NCBI GenBank assembly: GCA_016401345.1
Contig: JAEACG010000001.1
Location: 1,443,202-1,507,201, forward strand
Reading direction: 5' to 3'
Origin: Fictibacillus nanhaiensis
Lineage (GTDB): Bacteria > Bacillota > Bacilli > Bacillales > Fictibacillaceae
DNA length: 64,000 nucleotides
Below, in pieces: positions 1-8,242 of the stretch. The position numbers were made by a program, and so were the translations under genes. The notes under the pieces were generated by a model. It did no database searches. It was not told where the DNA came from and saw nothing but the letters and a program-made list of their open reading frames with translations. Numbering within the stretch: the stretch's first letter is position 1; every line of letters begins with the position of its first letter.

Positions 1-126
1 TGGATTTATCGATGTCTTGGACGGTTGAACGACTCCTGCGTTTAGTTTCGCGAACTCAATTGTTTCGTGAGAAGTTAAATCCATTTCTTGCAGGATCTTT
101 GCGTGCCAATAAGATGCCCAGCCTTC
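1..126 (-). CDS. spoVR: SpoVR C-terminal segment, copy 1 (runs off left edge)
   Basis: An open frame on the minus strand begins at an attachment-like core and reads [17 protein letters not shown] and on to the window edge without a stop. It matches the middle of SpoVR, a conserved cytoplasmic protein needed for normal spore cortex formation, immediately downstream of where the N-terminal half at 27685-28485 ends. There is no promoter or ribosome-binding site of its own. Its nucleotide sequence is more diverged than copies B, C and D are from each other. It may be the original chromosomal 3' half or another cassette; the sequence left of the window would decide. Confidence 0.8.
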
Positions 127-140
127 GTTCTCCTAAGGAT
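116..140 (-). other. attachment-like site 1 (core plus arm)
   Basis: The 11-bp core GAAGGCTGGGC (minus strand, 116-126) is followed 4 bp away by the arm ATCCTTAGGA (131-140). The same core and arm occur at 2620, 6112 and 14825, and in inverted arm order at the end of the spoVR N-terminal half (27681-27708). Confidence 0.75.
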
Positions 141-198
141 TTAAAATGCAAATGCATCCCAAGTGGATTGCTTTTACCATAAATGATTAATTTAAGAG

Positions 199-645
199 TT
201 ACTTCCAATGAACCGTTTTGCCGTCAAACGTGAAAATACGGGCTTTTGTTCTATCCTTGTTTCCGTAAGAACAGGTTTTCCCCATAAGTGTTGATGGTGA
301 GAAAAGTTTTTCAAGATATTTCACATCAAGCTCCATATCTTCAAAGCTTTGATTGAGGTAAAGCTCCCCGTTCTTCATATAAACGCCATCGTTCACTATG
401 ATGTAAAGAAATCCGTCATTTGCTATCATACTCACAAGTTGATCACATACTTGCCCTACATTTAAAACAGATACATGTCTTCCTGTTAAGCTAAATCCTT
501 CATTAGATAGTTCCAGTTCAAGGACTTCGATCAGAGTTGTTGTAGCATTCTTCTATGTCTTTAAATATCTGTAAGCCTAAAAAAGTATGGTTTATCGATG
601 CCTTCAAATGCTGTACAAACATTCTCATTTTAATCGTCATGAGAC
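199..645 (-). pseudogene. spoVR: decayed SpoVR C-terminal copy 2
   Basis: The last 78 codons are still open ([11 protein letters not shown] near the end, [25 protein letters not shown] before it) and clearly match the C-terminus of SpoVR. Upstream the reading frame is broken by substitutions and small deletions, although short stretches such as the ATGTCTTTAAATAT block near 560 still align with the intact copies at 2.4, 6.0 and 14.7 kb. I see no intact attachment core at its upstream end. It is a dead copy lying beside copy 1, a relic of an earlier insertion or duplication at the same gene. Confidence 0.8.
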
Positions 646-781
646 TTTAGAGACAATTTATAAATTCGGCGTACGAGTAACTTATATCAACCTTCGTTCT
701 TTTTAGAATTTCACAATAAATTTTAGAAAAAATGATAAAATTTTACAAAAAACAGAAAATTATGTTAAAATAAAAAACGAA

Positions 782-961
782 TTAGCTTTTTCTTATTTCT
801 TTCAAAAAATTTAAAAGTGCAATTACACCAACTATTAAGAAAGTTGCTGAAGTAGCATCTAGAATACTCTTTTCTTTTACTAAAACGTTAATCAAGAAGC
901 CTAAAGATGATAATAACAATAATAACAAAGTTAAAAGAAAAAAAAGTCTGCCCTTAAGCAT
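782..961 (-). CDS. small two-helix membrane protein (59 aa)
   Basis: The ATG lies 7 bases after a GGAGG sequence, and the 59-residue product starts MLKGRLFFLLTLLLL. It has a strongly hydrophobic N-terminal helix (residues 6-26) and a second one (about 38-52), separated by a short charged loop and ending in KEIRKS. I do not recognise a family. It is divergent from the secreted protein gene at 1034, with 72 bp between them. This arrangement would fit a self-protection protein for that secreted product, but that is only inference from position and topology. Confidence 0.6.
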   Translation of the reverse strand: MLKGRLFFLLTLLLLLLSSLGFLINVLVKEKSILDATSATFLIVGVIALLNFLKEIRKS

Positions 962-1033
962 ATGTTTGCCTCCTAGTGGTTAGTTAAGTTCACTTTTACA
1001 TAAAGTTAAAAATAATTCAAGAGTAGAAATGAA

Positions 1034-1594
1034 ATGAAAAAATTTAAAGCTATATGTTCAACTTTAATTGTAAGTACACTTATTTTATCCGTTTTTAGTA
1101 TTTTTTCGACTAGTCAAGTATCAGCATTCACAAACGAAACTCCAAGAATCGAGCAAAAAGAAAATGTTTTAATTATGCCAACAAAGATACCTCAAATACC
1201 TTCTGAGCCTAATTATGCAGTACAGCCACCTCCTGGGGGAGGAAGTAGTAGCGACCATTATTTAGAAAAGTTGGAAACCAAAACTGTATATGGCGATCCT
1301 AGAGATCAATCTGCCGAAAATGGATTGGCCATTGCCTTAGTAGCTATGCTCCCTCAATTACAAGGGTATAAATATGTTTCTACTATAATTGGGTTAGCAG
1401 GCGTTTCATTAGCATATAATAGCTTCGTAGATGATTCCAAGCCAAAAAACAAATTCACTATATACTATTGGGTATATAAGTCGAAAAAACCGACCAGTAA
1501 TTATTATGGATATTATGTAATAGATATCTATAACCACGACACTGGTAAAAAAGCATACGGTAAAGGTGTGACAATAGGAAAAACAGCTTACTAA
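1034..1594 (+). CDS. secreted hypothetical protein, possibly bacteriocin-like
   Basis: The 186-residue protein has a clear Sec signal peptide: MKKFK, a hydrophobic core, then a VSA cleavage motif near residue 31. The mature part has a proline/glycine/serine linker (QPPPGGGSSS, about residues 64-73). A hydrophobic glycine- and alanine-rich stretch follows (about 97-130), then a Tyr- and Lys-rich tail. No catalytic motif is visible and I cannot name a family. The single hydrophobic segment in a small secreted protein, with a small membrane protein divergent from it, resembles a bacteriocin plus immunity pair. A good hairpin terminator follows at 1624. It lies as cargo between SpoVR copies 2 and B. 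Confidence 0.7.
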   Translation: MKKFKAICSTLIVSTLILSVFSIFSTSQVSAFTNETPRIEQKENVLIMPTKIPQIPSEPNYAVQPPPGGGSSSDHYLEKLETKTVYGDPRDQSAENGLAIALVAMLPQLQGYKYVSTIIGLAGVSLAYNSFVDDSKPKNKFTIYYWVYKSKKPTSNYYGYYVIDIYNHDTGKKAYGKGVTIGKTAY

Positions 1595-1623
1595 TTTATT
1601 AAAAGTGAATTTAACTAGCATTT

Positions 1624-1655
1624 AATGTCTATTCTTTTGAGGATAGACATTTTCT
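1624..1655 (+). terminator. rho-independent terminator
   Basis: The inverted repeat AATGTCTAT/ATAGACATT with a short loop is followed by TTTT. It lies 30 bp after the stop of the secreted protein gene. Confidence 0.7.
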
Positions 1656-1940
1656 GTTTACTTTCTTAATGTAAAAAAATTATCCAAACAAATATAACCT
1701 TATGATTCGATTGTACTGAATTCTTTTTAATCTTTGCCCTTTTTTCATTATCTACCTTCTCTTAATATCGATAAACATATAAACATTGTCACCAGTTTAG
1801 ATATATCTCCATTCAGCTTATACTTCTCTCATTTCTTCAAATTACAACTGCTGTTTCACGTTATTTTCCTTAAGTAAATTTGAATGTATTTTGCTATGAA
1901 TTTGAAAATTTATTACCTAAAACCAATAAAAATCCCGACT

Positions 1941-1966
1941 AAAAAGCACGCTCGCAGCGTGCTTTT
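1941..1966 (-). terminator. terminator at the end of SpoVR copy B
   Basis: AAAAGCACGC and GCGTGCTTTT form a strong hairpin with T runs on both sides. The same hairpin ends copies C and D and marks the outer limit of the repeated unit. Confidence 0.85.
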
Positions 1967-1997
1967 CCTTATTGCTATTTAAACACTTGTTTAATTT

Positions 1998-2636
1998 TTA
2001 TAGGTACTTCCGATGTACCGTCTTCCCGTCAAACGTAAACAATACAGGCTTCTGCTCAATCTTCGTCTCCATATGAACAGGACGTCCCCAAAGATGATGA
2101 AGATGCGGCAGCACCTTCTCCAGATACTTCACATCAAGTTCCATATCTTCATAGCTATGAATGAGGTAAAGTTCTCCGTTTTTCATATAATCTGCGTCAT
2201 TTACTGTAATATACGGAAACCCACCATTTACCCGCATACTAACGAGCTGGTCACGAACTTCTTCCCACTGCTTGTCGACGATCTTGTATTCTTTCCCCTG
2301 CTTTTGGAACAGGTACATGTCTTCACGCTGAGCAAGATCTTTCGTTAAATAGTTTCGGATAAACGACATGTCAGACTCCAACTCTCGGACTTCGAACATC
2401 TTCTCCCGACCAGAACCTGGTTTAACACCTTGCCTAATCAGCTCTTCATTAGGGTTATTATAGCGTTCTTCAATGTCTTTAAATATTTGAAGACCCAAGT
2501 AGTAAGGATTTATGGATGTCGTCGAAGGCTGTACAACGCCCGCGTTCAGTTTCGCGAACTCAATGGTCTCATGAGAGGTTAAGTCCATTTCTTGTAGAAT
2601 TTTGGCGTGCCAATAGCTAGCCCAGCCTTCCTTCTC
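1998..2636 (-). CDS. spoVR: SpoVR C-terminal segment, copy B
   Basis: From the core onward 210 residues follow without a break ([17 protein letters not shown]... to ...[13 protein letters not shown]), followed by a stop. It matches the C-terminal part of SpoVR. An in-frame TAG in the attachment arm closes the frame upstream, and no Shine-Dalgarno sequence or start codon suits it, so it is probably not translated as it stands. It becomes the end of a full SpoVR only if the core recombines with the N-terminal half at 27.7 kb. It differs from copy C at two residues (Ile/Asn in the LxHSYED motif, Lys/Arg in METxIEQ), although many third-codon positions differ. Confidence 0.8.
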   Translation of the reverse strand, partial: EKEGWASYWHAKILQEMDLTSHETIEFAKLNAGVVQPSTTSINPYYLGLQIFKDIEERYNNPNEELIRQGVKPGSGREKMFEVRELESDMSFIRNYLTKDLAQREDMYLFQKQGKEYKIVDKQWEEVRDQLVSMRVNGGFPYITVNDADYMKNGELYLIHSYEDMELDVKYLEKVLPHLHHLWGRPVHMETKIEQKPVLFTFDGKTVHRKYL

Positions 2637-2644
2637 CTAAGGAT
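2620..2644 (-). other. attachment-like site B
   Basis: Core GAAGGCTGGGC (2620-2630) and intact arm ATCCTTAGGA (2635-2644), minus strand. The base before the core is G, as in copy D, rather than the C of sites 1 and C. Confidence 0.75.
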
Positions 2645-2707
2645 TTCAGTTTTAACTTAAAATATAGTTAGCTTCTTCCACAATCACACCCCAGAGCGAA
2701 ATAAGGT

Positions 2708-3130
2708 TTATACTTGTTCCTGATATATTTCTACTTTTATTGGCTTTAAATTCAAAGGTATATTAAACGCCTGAAGCTTTTCTAAATGATTAAAAAAATC
2801 ATCTAATTCAGCAAAATCCATTGACCATTCTGATACTTCTAACTTTCTTAACTCAACTGTCGGTTTAAATAAAAATTCACAGTGAAGTTGTTCCATTTCA
2901 GGATACTCGTCTTCATCATAAACAGTAAACTGTCGTACAAAATCAAAATGAAAAAGTTCTTCTCCAGTAAAATCATAAAAACCACATTGAAATAGAATTT
3001 CTTTATCTTCTTCACCCTCAACTGGTTCTTTACAAAAATCCTTAAATGTTCTCCAAACTTTTTTTATATCTTCCGCATCTTCACCGATCTTGTCTTTAAG
3101 GTAATTTTCTGCGTTTTGTACCGTAATCAT
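2708..3130 (-). CDS. acidic hypothetical protein (140 aa)
   Basis: The start is well supported by TTGGAGGTG 7 bases before the ATG. The protein is soluble and rich in Glu, Asp, Phe and Leu (for example DFVRQFTVYDEDEYPEMEQL). It has no signal peptide or membrane segment. I do not recognise a family. Small acidic single-domain proteins scattered as cargo often turn out to be immunity proteins of toxin systems. No toxin partner is visible here, so that remains a guess. It lies just upstream on the minus strand of SpoVR copy B and points the same way. Confidence 0.6.
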   Translation of the reverse strand: MITVQNAENYLKDKIGEDAEDIKKVWRTFKDFCKEPVEGEEDKEILFQCGFYDFTGEELFHFDFVRQFTVYDEDEYPEMEQLHCEFLFKPTVELRKLEVSEWSMDFAELDDFFNHLEKLQAFNIPLNLKPIKVEIYQEQV

Positions 3131-3230
3131 AAGAACACCTCCAATATTATTATGTAGATATTTTTATTAAACTAACCTGCCCTTTTAGTTAATAGGAAAA
3201 AGCAGCCTTAAAGACATGCTTTAATAATAT

Positions 3231-3264
3231 TCCTATTCATAAATCCTGCACGTTTGTTGAATAA
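3231..3264. repeat. short palindromic repeat
   Basis: An imperfect hairpin (TATTCATAAA ... TTTGTTGAATA) around a CCTGCACG loop. Related copies lie near 2676, 6163, 6923, 10163, 10722 and 11443. Confidence 0.5.
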
Positions 3265-3273
3265 GAAAGATCA

Positions 3274-3960
3274 TTACTTTATCAGATAATTTTTAAAAAG
3301 CTTATGCGGTTGAAGCTCTACTTTTTCATCAGGTACATAACATTCTCTATCATGATATGGCATTTCTAACTCTTCCCATTTAAAATCATCTTCAACGCAT
3401 TTTATAAATAAATCATATCCTTCACCATCAGAAGGCATTAAGCCTAATCGTGTTTCTTCATACTTTAAGGCAACATCAATCGCCTCTTTCAGTTCCAATA
3501 AAGCTGTTCGATTGGCAATAAGATAGGCGTTGCTATGCCACATTTGTTGACCGAAAATATGGCTTAATGGCGTAGGCTCATCCTCCTCATAAAAACTATT
3601 GTTATATACATGAGTTAACTGTTCAAATACCTCTTCAGGACGATCTAAATCTAAATAAACGTCCATTCCACTTTCCCAGTACCTTTGTCCGCCGCCCCAA
3701 AACTGTGAAATAAAGTCATCATATAATTCATTATTCTCCACAAACAAGTATCTTTCCAACTCATCTTCCATATTCTCAAAATAATAACTGTGAAGTAGTT
3801 TCTCATCCCTTTTATAAATAAGATGATATAGATTATTTACTACTTTTTCACTTTTCAATAATTCAAATTTATATTTCTTTGCCGTTTTAGGCTTTAATAC
3901 TCCATTTACAAACGGTGTCTCTGGAATATAAATAGCACTAAATAACTTTACATTAGTCAT
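3274..3960 (-). CDS. hypothetical protein (228 aa)
   Basis: The ATG follows AAGAGGTG with good spacing. The protein is soluble, rich in aromatic and acidic residues (YYFENMEDELERYLF, WGGGQRYWESGMDVYLDL), and has no signal peptide or obvious catalytic motif. I do not recognise its family. It lies between the 140-residue acidic protein and a DUF3888 gene, in the cargo interval bounded by SpoVR copies B and C. An immunity-type role is possible from its composition and setting but is not shown by any motif. Confidence 0.6.
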   Translation of the reverse strand: MTNVKLFSAIYIPETPFVNGVLKPKTAKKYKFELLKSEKVVNNLYHLIYKRDEKLLHSYYFENMEDELERYLFVENNELYDDFISQFWGGGQRYWESGMDVYLDLDRPEEVFEQLTHVYNNSFYEEDEPTPLSHIFGQQMWHSNAYLIANRTALLELKEAIDVALKYEETRLGLMPSDGEGYDLFIKCVEDDFKWEELEMPYHDRECYVPDEKVELQPHKLFKNYLIK

Positions 3961-4102
3961 ATATAATCACCTCTTAATATCTGCTTACAGCTTCAAAGTC
4001 TAAACCTTTAGTATTAAAATCATTGCCTTTTACGATAATAAATCTTTATTGCATTTGTCACTTTATAAGCAGCGATTGCAGATATTTAAATCATCATTGT
4101 TA

Positions 4103-4555
4103 TTAAATATTACTTTTTCTAAGAATGTGTTGCCAATTTGGTGGCAATTCATATGTCTCCAAATGATTGAATTGAATTAGTTTTGCTTGTTGACCAACTC
4201 CTTCGCCTGACCCAATTTTAAACGTAAGTCTATCTTTTCCAACAGAAATGTGCGGACCTACAACTGGTGTAACCTCAAGAGTTACTAAGAATAGAAATGA
4301 TCGTCCTTCAAGCACCCTTTTTGCACTAATTATATCTACATCATACGGATATACCATAGGAGTTATATTGATGATTTTTGAGTAATATTCATTGATTGGT
4401 TGATCGATGTATGGTGAAAGCAGCGTAATAAATAAATCCAGATAAAGTTCTTCTCTAGAACCTTCAGGAGGCTTGGGAACAGCTTCTGCAAGTGTGTACA
4501 TATTTATGTTTATTACAATGAATACGGGTAAAAATAAAATCCGAATTTTTCTCAT
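4103..4555 (-). CDS. DUF3888-like secreted protein
   Basis: The 150-residue protein has an N-terminal signal or anchor segment (residues 1-24). The block PPEGSREELYLDLF is followed by ISPYI-like and VTPVVGPHISVG motifs that I recognise from the DUF3888 family of Bacillus. The function of that family is unknown. The start ATG is preceded by AAAGGAG. The gene is divergent from the secreted protein gene at 4657, about 100 bp away, and the two may share a control region. Both are exported, which suggests a surface or extracellular role for this cargo module. Confidence 0.65.
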   Translation of the reverse strand: MRKIRILFLPVFIVININMYTLAEAVPKPPEGSREELYLDLFITLLSPYIDQPINEYYSKIINITPMVYPYDVDIISAKRVLEGRSFLFLVTLEVTPVVGPHISVGKDRLTFKIGSGEGVGQQAKLIQFNHLETYELPPNWQHILRKSNI

Positions 4556-4656
4556 TTATTCATTCTGCTCCTTTGAACTCCACGGAAGTGTGTTGTTAGT
4601 AAGATGCTCAACATTTGATAACAATAATATTAGAGTTTCAAATTTAGGAGGATTTA

Positions 4657-5436
4657 ATGAAAAAATCGAAATTGATATGTGTGATTATTTTATTTGTCTT
4701 ATCTATTTTCATTAATAAACCAGTTCATACTAGTGGTGAAATGCAAATTACCAATCCAGATGTAGTAAGAAAATTTATGATAGCAATCATGACAAATGAT
4801 TTTTCCAAAGAGAAAAGTTTCTTAAAACATTCGATTAAAGTTCCTGAAATACGAGAAAACACACCAATTTCAGGATACCAGAGCTTACCTTCTCCAAAGA
4901 AAAACAAAAAAGTAATTATTGCTCACTTTAATAAAGAGCCTATCGCTAACGATGGACCTATTGAACGAATAGCGTTTATTTGGGAGTTATCTATTATTAA
5001 GGATAAGATTGCTGCTATTGATGTTGTTTATGATGGTTCTAATCCCTTTATGAATGAACCCATAAAAGCATTTCATAAACAATTTAATAAGAAGCTGCTT
5101 GTACCCAGTTATTTTCCGTTTAATGTCACTCATGTTGAAGATTATGTAACAAAGAGTAACTTTGGATGGGCTTATAAGAATAACAAAACTCAAGATATTC
5201 TAAAAATAAATGCACATCCCTATACCCGTCCTAATCGGTTGCTATCTAATCTTAAAAATAAAGAATTTAAGCCCTTTATTCTTTCTAACGGTAAAGAATC
5301 CTTCTCAAGAAAGCTCCCAAATGGGTTTCAAATCACTTTCATACATGACAGCATCATTTATACGGTGGATTTAAAAGGGGAAAATCCTACAAAAATTAAA
5401 TTGTTACAAGCTGTGGATTCTATGTTCCCAAAATAA
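4657..5436 (+). CDS. secreted hypothetical protein (259 aa)
   Basis: TTAGGAGG precedes the ATG. The protein starts MKKSKLICVIILFVLSIFI, a signal peptide probably cleaved near residue 26. The mature part has no catalytic motif that I recognise. It contains a short NPDVVRKFMIAIM helix and beta-rich sequence, with a LxxxDSMFP ending. The stop codon sits directly on the hairpin that ends SpoVR copy C from the other strand, so that hairpin probably terminates both transcripts. It is convergent with the C cassette and divergent from the DUF3888 gene. Confidence 0.65.
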   Translation: MKKSKLICVIILFVLSIFINKPVHTSGEMQITNPDVVRKFMIAIMTNDFSKEKSFLKHSIKVPEIRENTPISGYQSLPSPKKNKKVIIAHFNKEPIANDGPIERIAFIWELSIIKDKIAAIDVVYDGSNPFMNEPIKAFHKQFNKKLLVPSYFPFNVTHVEDYVTKSNFGWAYKNNKTQDILKINAHPYTRPNRLLSNLKNKEFKPFILSNGKESFSRKLPNGFQITFIHDSIIYTVDLKGENPTKIKLLQAVDSMFPK

Positions 5437-5460
5437 AAAGCACGCCAGCAGCGTGCTTTT
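5435..5460. terminator. bidirectional terminator at the end of SpoVR copy C
   Basis: AAAAGCACGC and GCGTGCTTTT form the same hairpin as at 1941 and 14146, between converging genes. Confidence 0.85.
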
Positions 5461-5489
5461 AATCATTACTTTTAAACACTTGTTTAATT

Positions 5490-6128
5490 TTATAGGTACT
5501 TTCGATGAACCGTCTTCCCATCAAACGTGAACAGAACTGGCTTCTGCTCAATCCTTGTCTCCATATGAACAGGTCTACCCCAAAGATGATGGAGATGCGG
5601 CAATACTTTCTCAAGATACTTCACATCGAGTTCCATATCTTCATAGCTATGATTGAGGTACAGCTCCCCATTCTTCATATAATCTGCGTCATTTACTGTG
5701 ATATACGGAAACCCTCCGTTCACCCTCATACTAACAAGCTGATCTCGAACTTCCTCCCATTGTTTGTCGACGATCTTATATTCTTTACCCTGCTTTTGAA
5801 AGAGGTACATGTCTTCCCGCTGAGCGAGATCTTTCGTTAAATAATTTCGGATAAACGACATGTCAGACTCCAACTCTCGGACTTCGAACATCTTCTCCCG
5901 ACCAGAACCTGGTTTAACACCTTGCCTAATCAGCTCTTCATTAGGGTTATTATAGCGTTCTTCGATGTCTTTAAATATTTGAAGACCTAAGTAGTAAGGA
6001 TTTATGGATGTCGTCGAAGGCTGTACAACGCCCGCGTTTAATTTAGCGAACTCGATCGTCTCATGAGAGGTTAGGTCCATTTCTTGTAGAATTTTGGCGT
6101 GCCAATAAGACGCCCAGCCTTCGTTCTC
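5490..6128 (-). CDS. spoVR: SpoVR C-terminal segment, copy C
   Basis: This is an intact 3' half of spoVR, open from the attachment core to the stop after [17 protein letters not shown] in the arm closes the frame upstream, and no start signal is present. Its core reads ACGAAGGCTGGGC on the minus strand, which matches the N-terminal half at 27.7 kb over a longer stretch (15 bp) than copies B or D do. Of the fully visible copies it is therefore the best matched partner. Joining it to the N-terminal half would give a SpoVR of about 469 residues, close to the usual length of the family. Confidence 0.8.
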   Translation of the reverse strand, partial: ENEGWASYWHAKILQEMDLTSHETIEFAKLNAGVVQPSTTSINPYYLGLQIFKDIEERYNNPNEELIRQGVKPGSGREKMFEVRELESDMSFIRNYLTKDLAQREDMYLFQKQGKEYKIVDKQWEEVRDQLVSMRVNGGFPYITVNDADYMKNGELYLNHSYEDMELDVKYLEKVLPHLHHLWGRPVHMETRIEQKPVLFTFDGKTVHRKYL

Positions 6129-6136
6129 CTAAGGAT
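6112..6136 (-). other. attachment-like site C
   Basis: Core GAAGGCTGGGC (6112-6122) and intact arm ATCCTTAGGA (6127-6136), minus strand. Confidence 0.75.
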
Positions 6137-6162
6137 CTCAGATTAAACTCATTATATATGGA

Positions 6163-6192
6163 TTATTAAACAATCGCACCCGATTGCTGAAT
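6163..6192. repeat. short palindromic repeat
   Basis: ACAATCG and CGATTGCTGAATAA form a compact hairpin related to the repeats at 3231 and 10722. Confidence 0.45.
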
Positions 6193-6324
6193 AATCCATA
6201 ATGATCACTGTGATATCCTATATTTCAAGTTTACTTCATTTTTCATCCAGTCTAGTAAGTTAGCAAAATAATACTTAAATATAGGCTCTGGTAAATTTTA
6301 ATGTTGATTTTTTGGATAAAAATT

Positions 6325-6352
6325 AGGGAAGCCCATTTTTATGGGTTTCCCT
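6325..6352 (-). terminator. rho-independent terminator
   Basis: AGGGAAACCCAT and ATGGGCTTCCCT form a hairpin followed by AATTTTTA on the minus strand, after the small membrane protein gene at 6379. Confidence 0.75.
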
Positions 6353-6378
6353 AAGCTGATACCTTAAAGAAGACCATA

Positions 6379-6603
6379 TTAGCGAGGTAAAACTATGGCT
6401 ATAATGCCGAAAACTATTGCTATAATGCCCAGAATAACCTCTTTTGATAGCTTTTTATCCCATTTCTTAACAAAGTTATCGGATAAACTTCTATCATCGT
6501 TTATTGCTTCTTTAAATTCTTTCTTGAACTTAATAGTTTGCATCAGCAATACCATTAATATGATTATAAAGGCTAAACCAAAAACTACTCTTAACCAACC
6601 CAT
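6379..6603 (-). CDS. small membrane protein (74 aa)
   Basis: The protein has two hydrophobic helices (about residues 3-24 and 54-72), separated by a charged region (KFKKEFKEAINDDRSLSDNF). Both ends are likely on the same side of the membrane. The start is MGWLRVVFG, with a GGATGG sequence upstream, and a good terminator follows. I do not recognise the family. Many small proteins of this shape are immunity or stress peptides, but nothing here decides between them. It lies upstream, on the minus strand, of SpoVR cassette C. Confidence 0.6.
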   Translation of the reverse strand: MGWLRVVFGLAFIIILMVLLMQTIKFKKEFKEAINDDRSLSDNFVKKWDKKLSKEVILGIIAIVFGIIAIVLPR

Positions 6604-6703
6604 AATTATCCATCCTTAACGTATAAATTTGTTCCTTATTTTACATTTTCCATCTTTGCAATTACTAATTCAAAACTAAATTGTCCATTTAGCCGATCTA
6701 GGA

Positions 6704-6880
6704 TTATACATTGAATTTTGACAGCCGTAAACTGTCATATGTGTCAGTCATTTCAAATACAAATGATGTTAGTAGAAATTCCTTGATATGCTGTTTAGTG
6801 CTTTCGTTTCTACTACGACTATCGACAAATAAGAACCAAGCAAGGAAATTATGAAGATATTTGGTAGCCACACCTTTAAA
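6704..6880 (-). pseudogene. ISXO2-like (IS1595 family) transposase C-terminal remnant
   Basis: On the minus strand this stretch reads FKGVATKYLHNFLAWFLFVDS and continues to a stop. The GVATKYLxNxLxWF signature is typical of the C-terminal end of ISXO2-like DDE transposases. The N-terminal part, the catalytic residues and the inverted repeats are absent, so this is a relic. It is the only recognisable content in the 500-bp gap between 6604 and 7108, apart from a palindromic repeat near 6923. Confidence 0.6.
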
Positions 6881-6922
6881 CGGTATTACTACTCCTTTTT
6901 AATCAATTAGTTAATTAAGTTA

Positions 6923-6958
6923 CTCCACAATCCTGCTACGTTTATTGTATAAAATCCA
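6923..6958. repeat. short palindromic repeat (partial)
   Basis: ACTCCACAATCCTGCTACGT followed by TTATTGTATAA matches the repeat at 10722, with a weaker right arm. Confidence 0.4.
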
Positions 6959-7108
6959 CTCGTTATATCCTTATCATCTATTCTATTTAGGTGCAGTTTA
7001 ATCCTTTTTGGCTAGAATAGTCTTTTACTTTTACCATCCATAATATTGGCAACTTTTCAAAAAGAGTTTAATCTAGGAATAAAGCCGATTATAAAAGGGG
7101 GTATTTAA

Positions 7109-7891
7109 ATGAACGTGGTTTCTGTCAGAATAAAATATTCTTTTTGGGACTTTAGTACAGAAGTATTTCGAGTAGGTGAGAAGTTTGTATACGAAGGGCT
7201 ATATAAGATAAATCTTGATATCTCTGAGTTTGAGCAGAAACTCTATGAGCTAATCATGATGGATAAAAACGATGGTATGACGTTAGAGGTAAATTCTTTC
7301 AACAACATCCATTATGTTGAAGCAGATCTTTTCTTAGGAGAACCAGGAGACACCTATGATATCGAATATATCAATCAATTTTTAAATCAGTTTGAGAAAT
7401 TAGAAACATTACCTGCAACTAACGATTTGTCTGAATATCAGGGGTTTGTTTATATAAAGCATTCAGATGAAGCAGATCAAGCACTCGATATCCTTGATAG
7501 CTGTGGAATAAAAGCAGAGAAAATTGGCATGACAAGTTATAAATATGAACGTGGTGCAAGTGACCTTTGGATTGCCTTTATTCTAGGAATTGCTAGTTCT
7601 GCTGCTTGGGATACAATAAAATCTGGCAAAGTTAAATTAGAAAACGAATTTAATAATCATTATAGAGATGTTCAATTCGGCATTTTTAATGCACAAAAAC
7701 TAAAAGAAAACGTAGCAGATCTCTCAGGTGAGGCACCAAACAACCTAGAGATCATTTCATTTGAATGTGTGAAAGATAATAAGTTTTTAGTTACCCTGAA
7801 TAGTCGTTACCAAAAGTTTTATGTAGAGGCGACAGAATCAGGGGAAATAAAAAAAATGAAAATGGATAGGACTACTCAGACTAGAATCTAA
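7109..7891 (+). CDS. hypothetical protein (260 aa)
   Basis: AAAGGGGG precedes the ATG. The protein looks soluble apart from a short hydrophobic stretch in its middle (ASDLWIAFILGIASSAAWDTIKSG, about residues 150-172), which could be one membrane pass or a buried helix. The N-terminal third is beta-rich (VRIKYSFWDFSTEVFRVGEKF). The C-terminal quarter has a FLVTLNSRYQKFYVEATE segment. I do not recognise a family. It stands alone on the plus strand between the transposase relic and a truncated regulator. Confidence 0.6.
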   Translation: MNVVSVRIKYSFWDFSTEVFRVGEKFVYEGLYKINLDISEFEQKLYELIMMDKNDGMTLEVNSFNNIHYVEADLFLGEPGDTYDIEYINQFLNQFEKLETLPATNDLSEYQGFVYIKHSDEADQALDILDSCGIKAEKIGMTSYKYERGASDLWIAFILGIASSAAWDTIKSGKVKLENEFNNHYRDVQFGIFNAQKLKENVADLSGEAPNNLEIISFECVKDNKFLVTLNSRYQKFYVEATESGEIKKMKMDRTTQTRI

Positions 7892-7952
7892 CTATCGACA
7901 CTTTGTAAGCACCTATACGATTTGAAAGGGTTTTTAAAAGACCCCTTCTCGG

Positions 7953-8140
7953 TTACTTCTGTGAAAAAAATTCTAATCCATTTTCGAAGTTGGAAGGAAG
8001 ATATTTGGCAGTGTTCGAATCTTTCTTCGCTAATTGTTTATAATGCTCCAGTGCTCTATTCATACGAAAAGAATCCTCATCTTCTTGGTCTGACGGGACT
8101 GTTGGAAAGATGAAGAGGTTACCAATTTTCATATAAATAG
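7953..8140 (-). pseudogene. truncated XRE-type regulator remnant
   Basis: The last 45 or so residues (EHYKQLAKKDSNTAKYLPSN and FENGLEFFSQK at the end) match, at about half of the positions, the C-terminus of the intact regulator at 17391 (IQYQKLVQSDPSAAEFLLTQ, FEQGLDWFQKK). The helix-turn-helix half is missing and the sequence upstream does not look coding. This is therefore a broken paralogue from another copy of a similar element. Confidence 0.5.
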
Positions 8141-8207
8141 AACATCGTAATTCTTTTAAGTCCTGGTTGAGTTGAAAAAACACTACTAATTGGATTAAGT
8201 AAAACAC

Positions 8208-8232
8208 AAAAAAAGACCGCTCATTCGCGGCC
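8208..8232 (-). terminator. rho-independent terminator
   Basis: GGCCGC and GCGGTC with a GAATGA loop are followed by seven T on the minus strand, directly after the anti-sigma gene. Confidence 0.75.
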
Positions 8233-8242
8233 TCCCAACTAC

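Larger units (their letters stand above)
1941..2644 (-). repeat. about 700-bp SpoVR 3' cassette, copy B
   Basis: This unit runs from the attachment arm (2644) through the core, 211 in-frame codons of the spoVR 3' half and the hairpin terminator. Similarity to the units at 5435-6136 and 14146-14849 stops at both ends. All three units are 702-704 bp long. Confidence 0.85.
5435..6136 (-). repeat. about 700-bp SpoVR 3' cassette, copy C
   Basis: Same extent as copies B and D: attachment arm, core, 211 codons, terminator. Its middle block is nearly identical to copy B, while a block of about 110 bp nearer the core is identical to copy D. Confidence 0.85.

Noticed and set aside
2013..2348. Plus-strand frame opposite SpoVR copy B (and the same at 5505-5840)
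   Set aside because: It is the mirror of a conserved coding segment and has no start signals.
6704..6880. Active insertion sequence
   Set aside because: Only the last 58 or so codons of a transposase remain; no inverted repeats or catalytic residues.
7922..8113. Plus-strand frame of 63 residues after the 260-residue gene
   Set aside because: It is antisense to the truncated regulator and has poor coding character.
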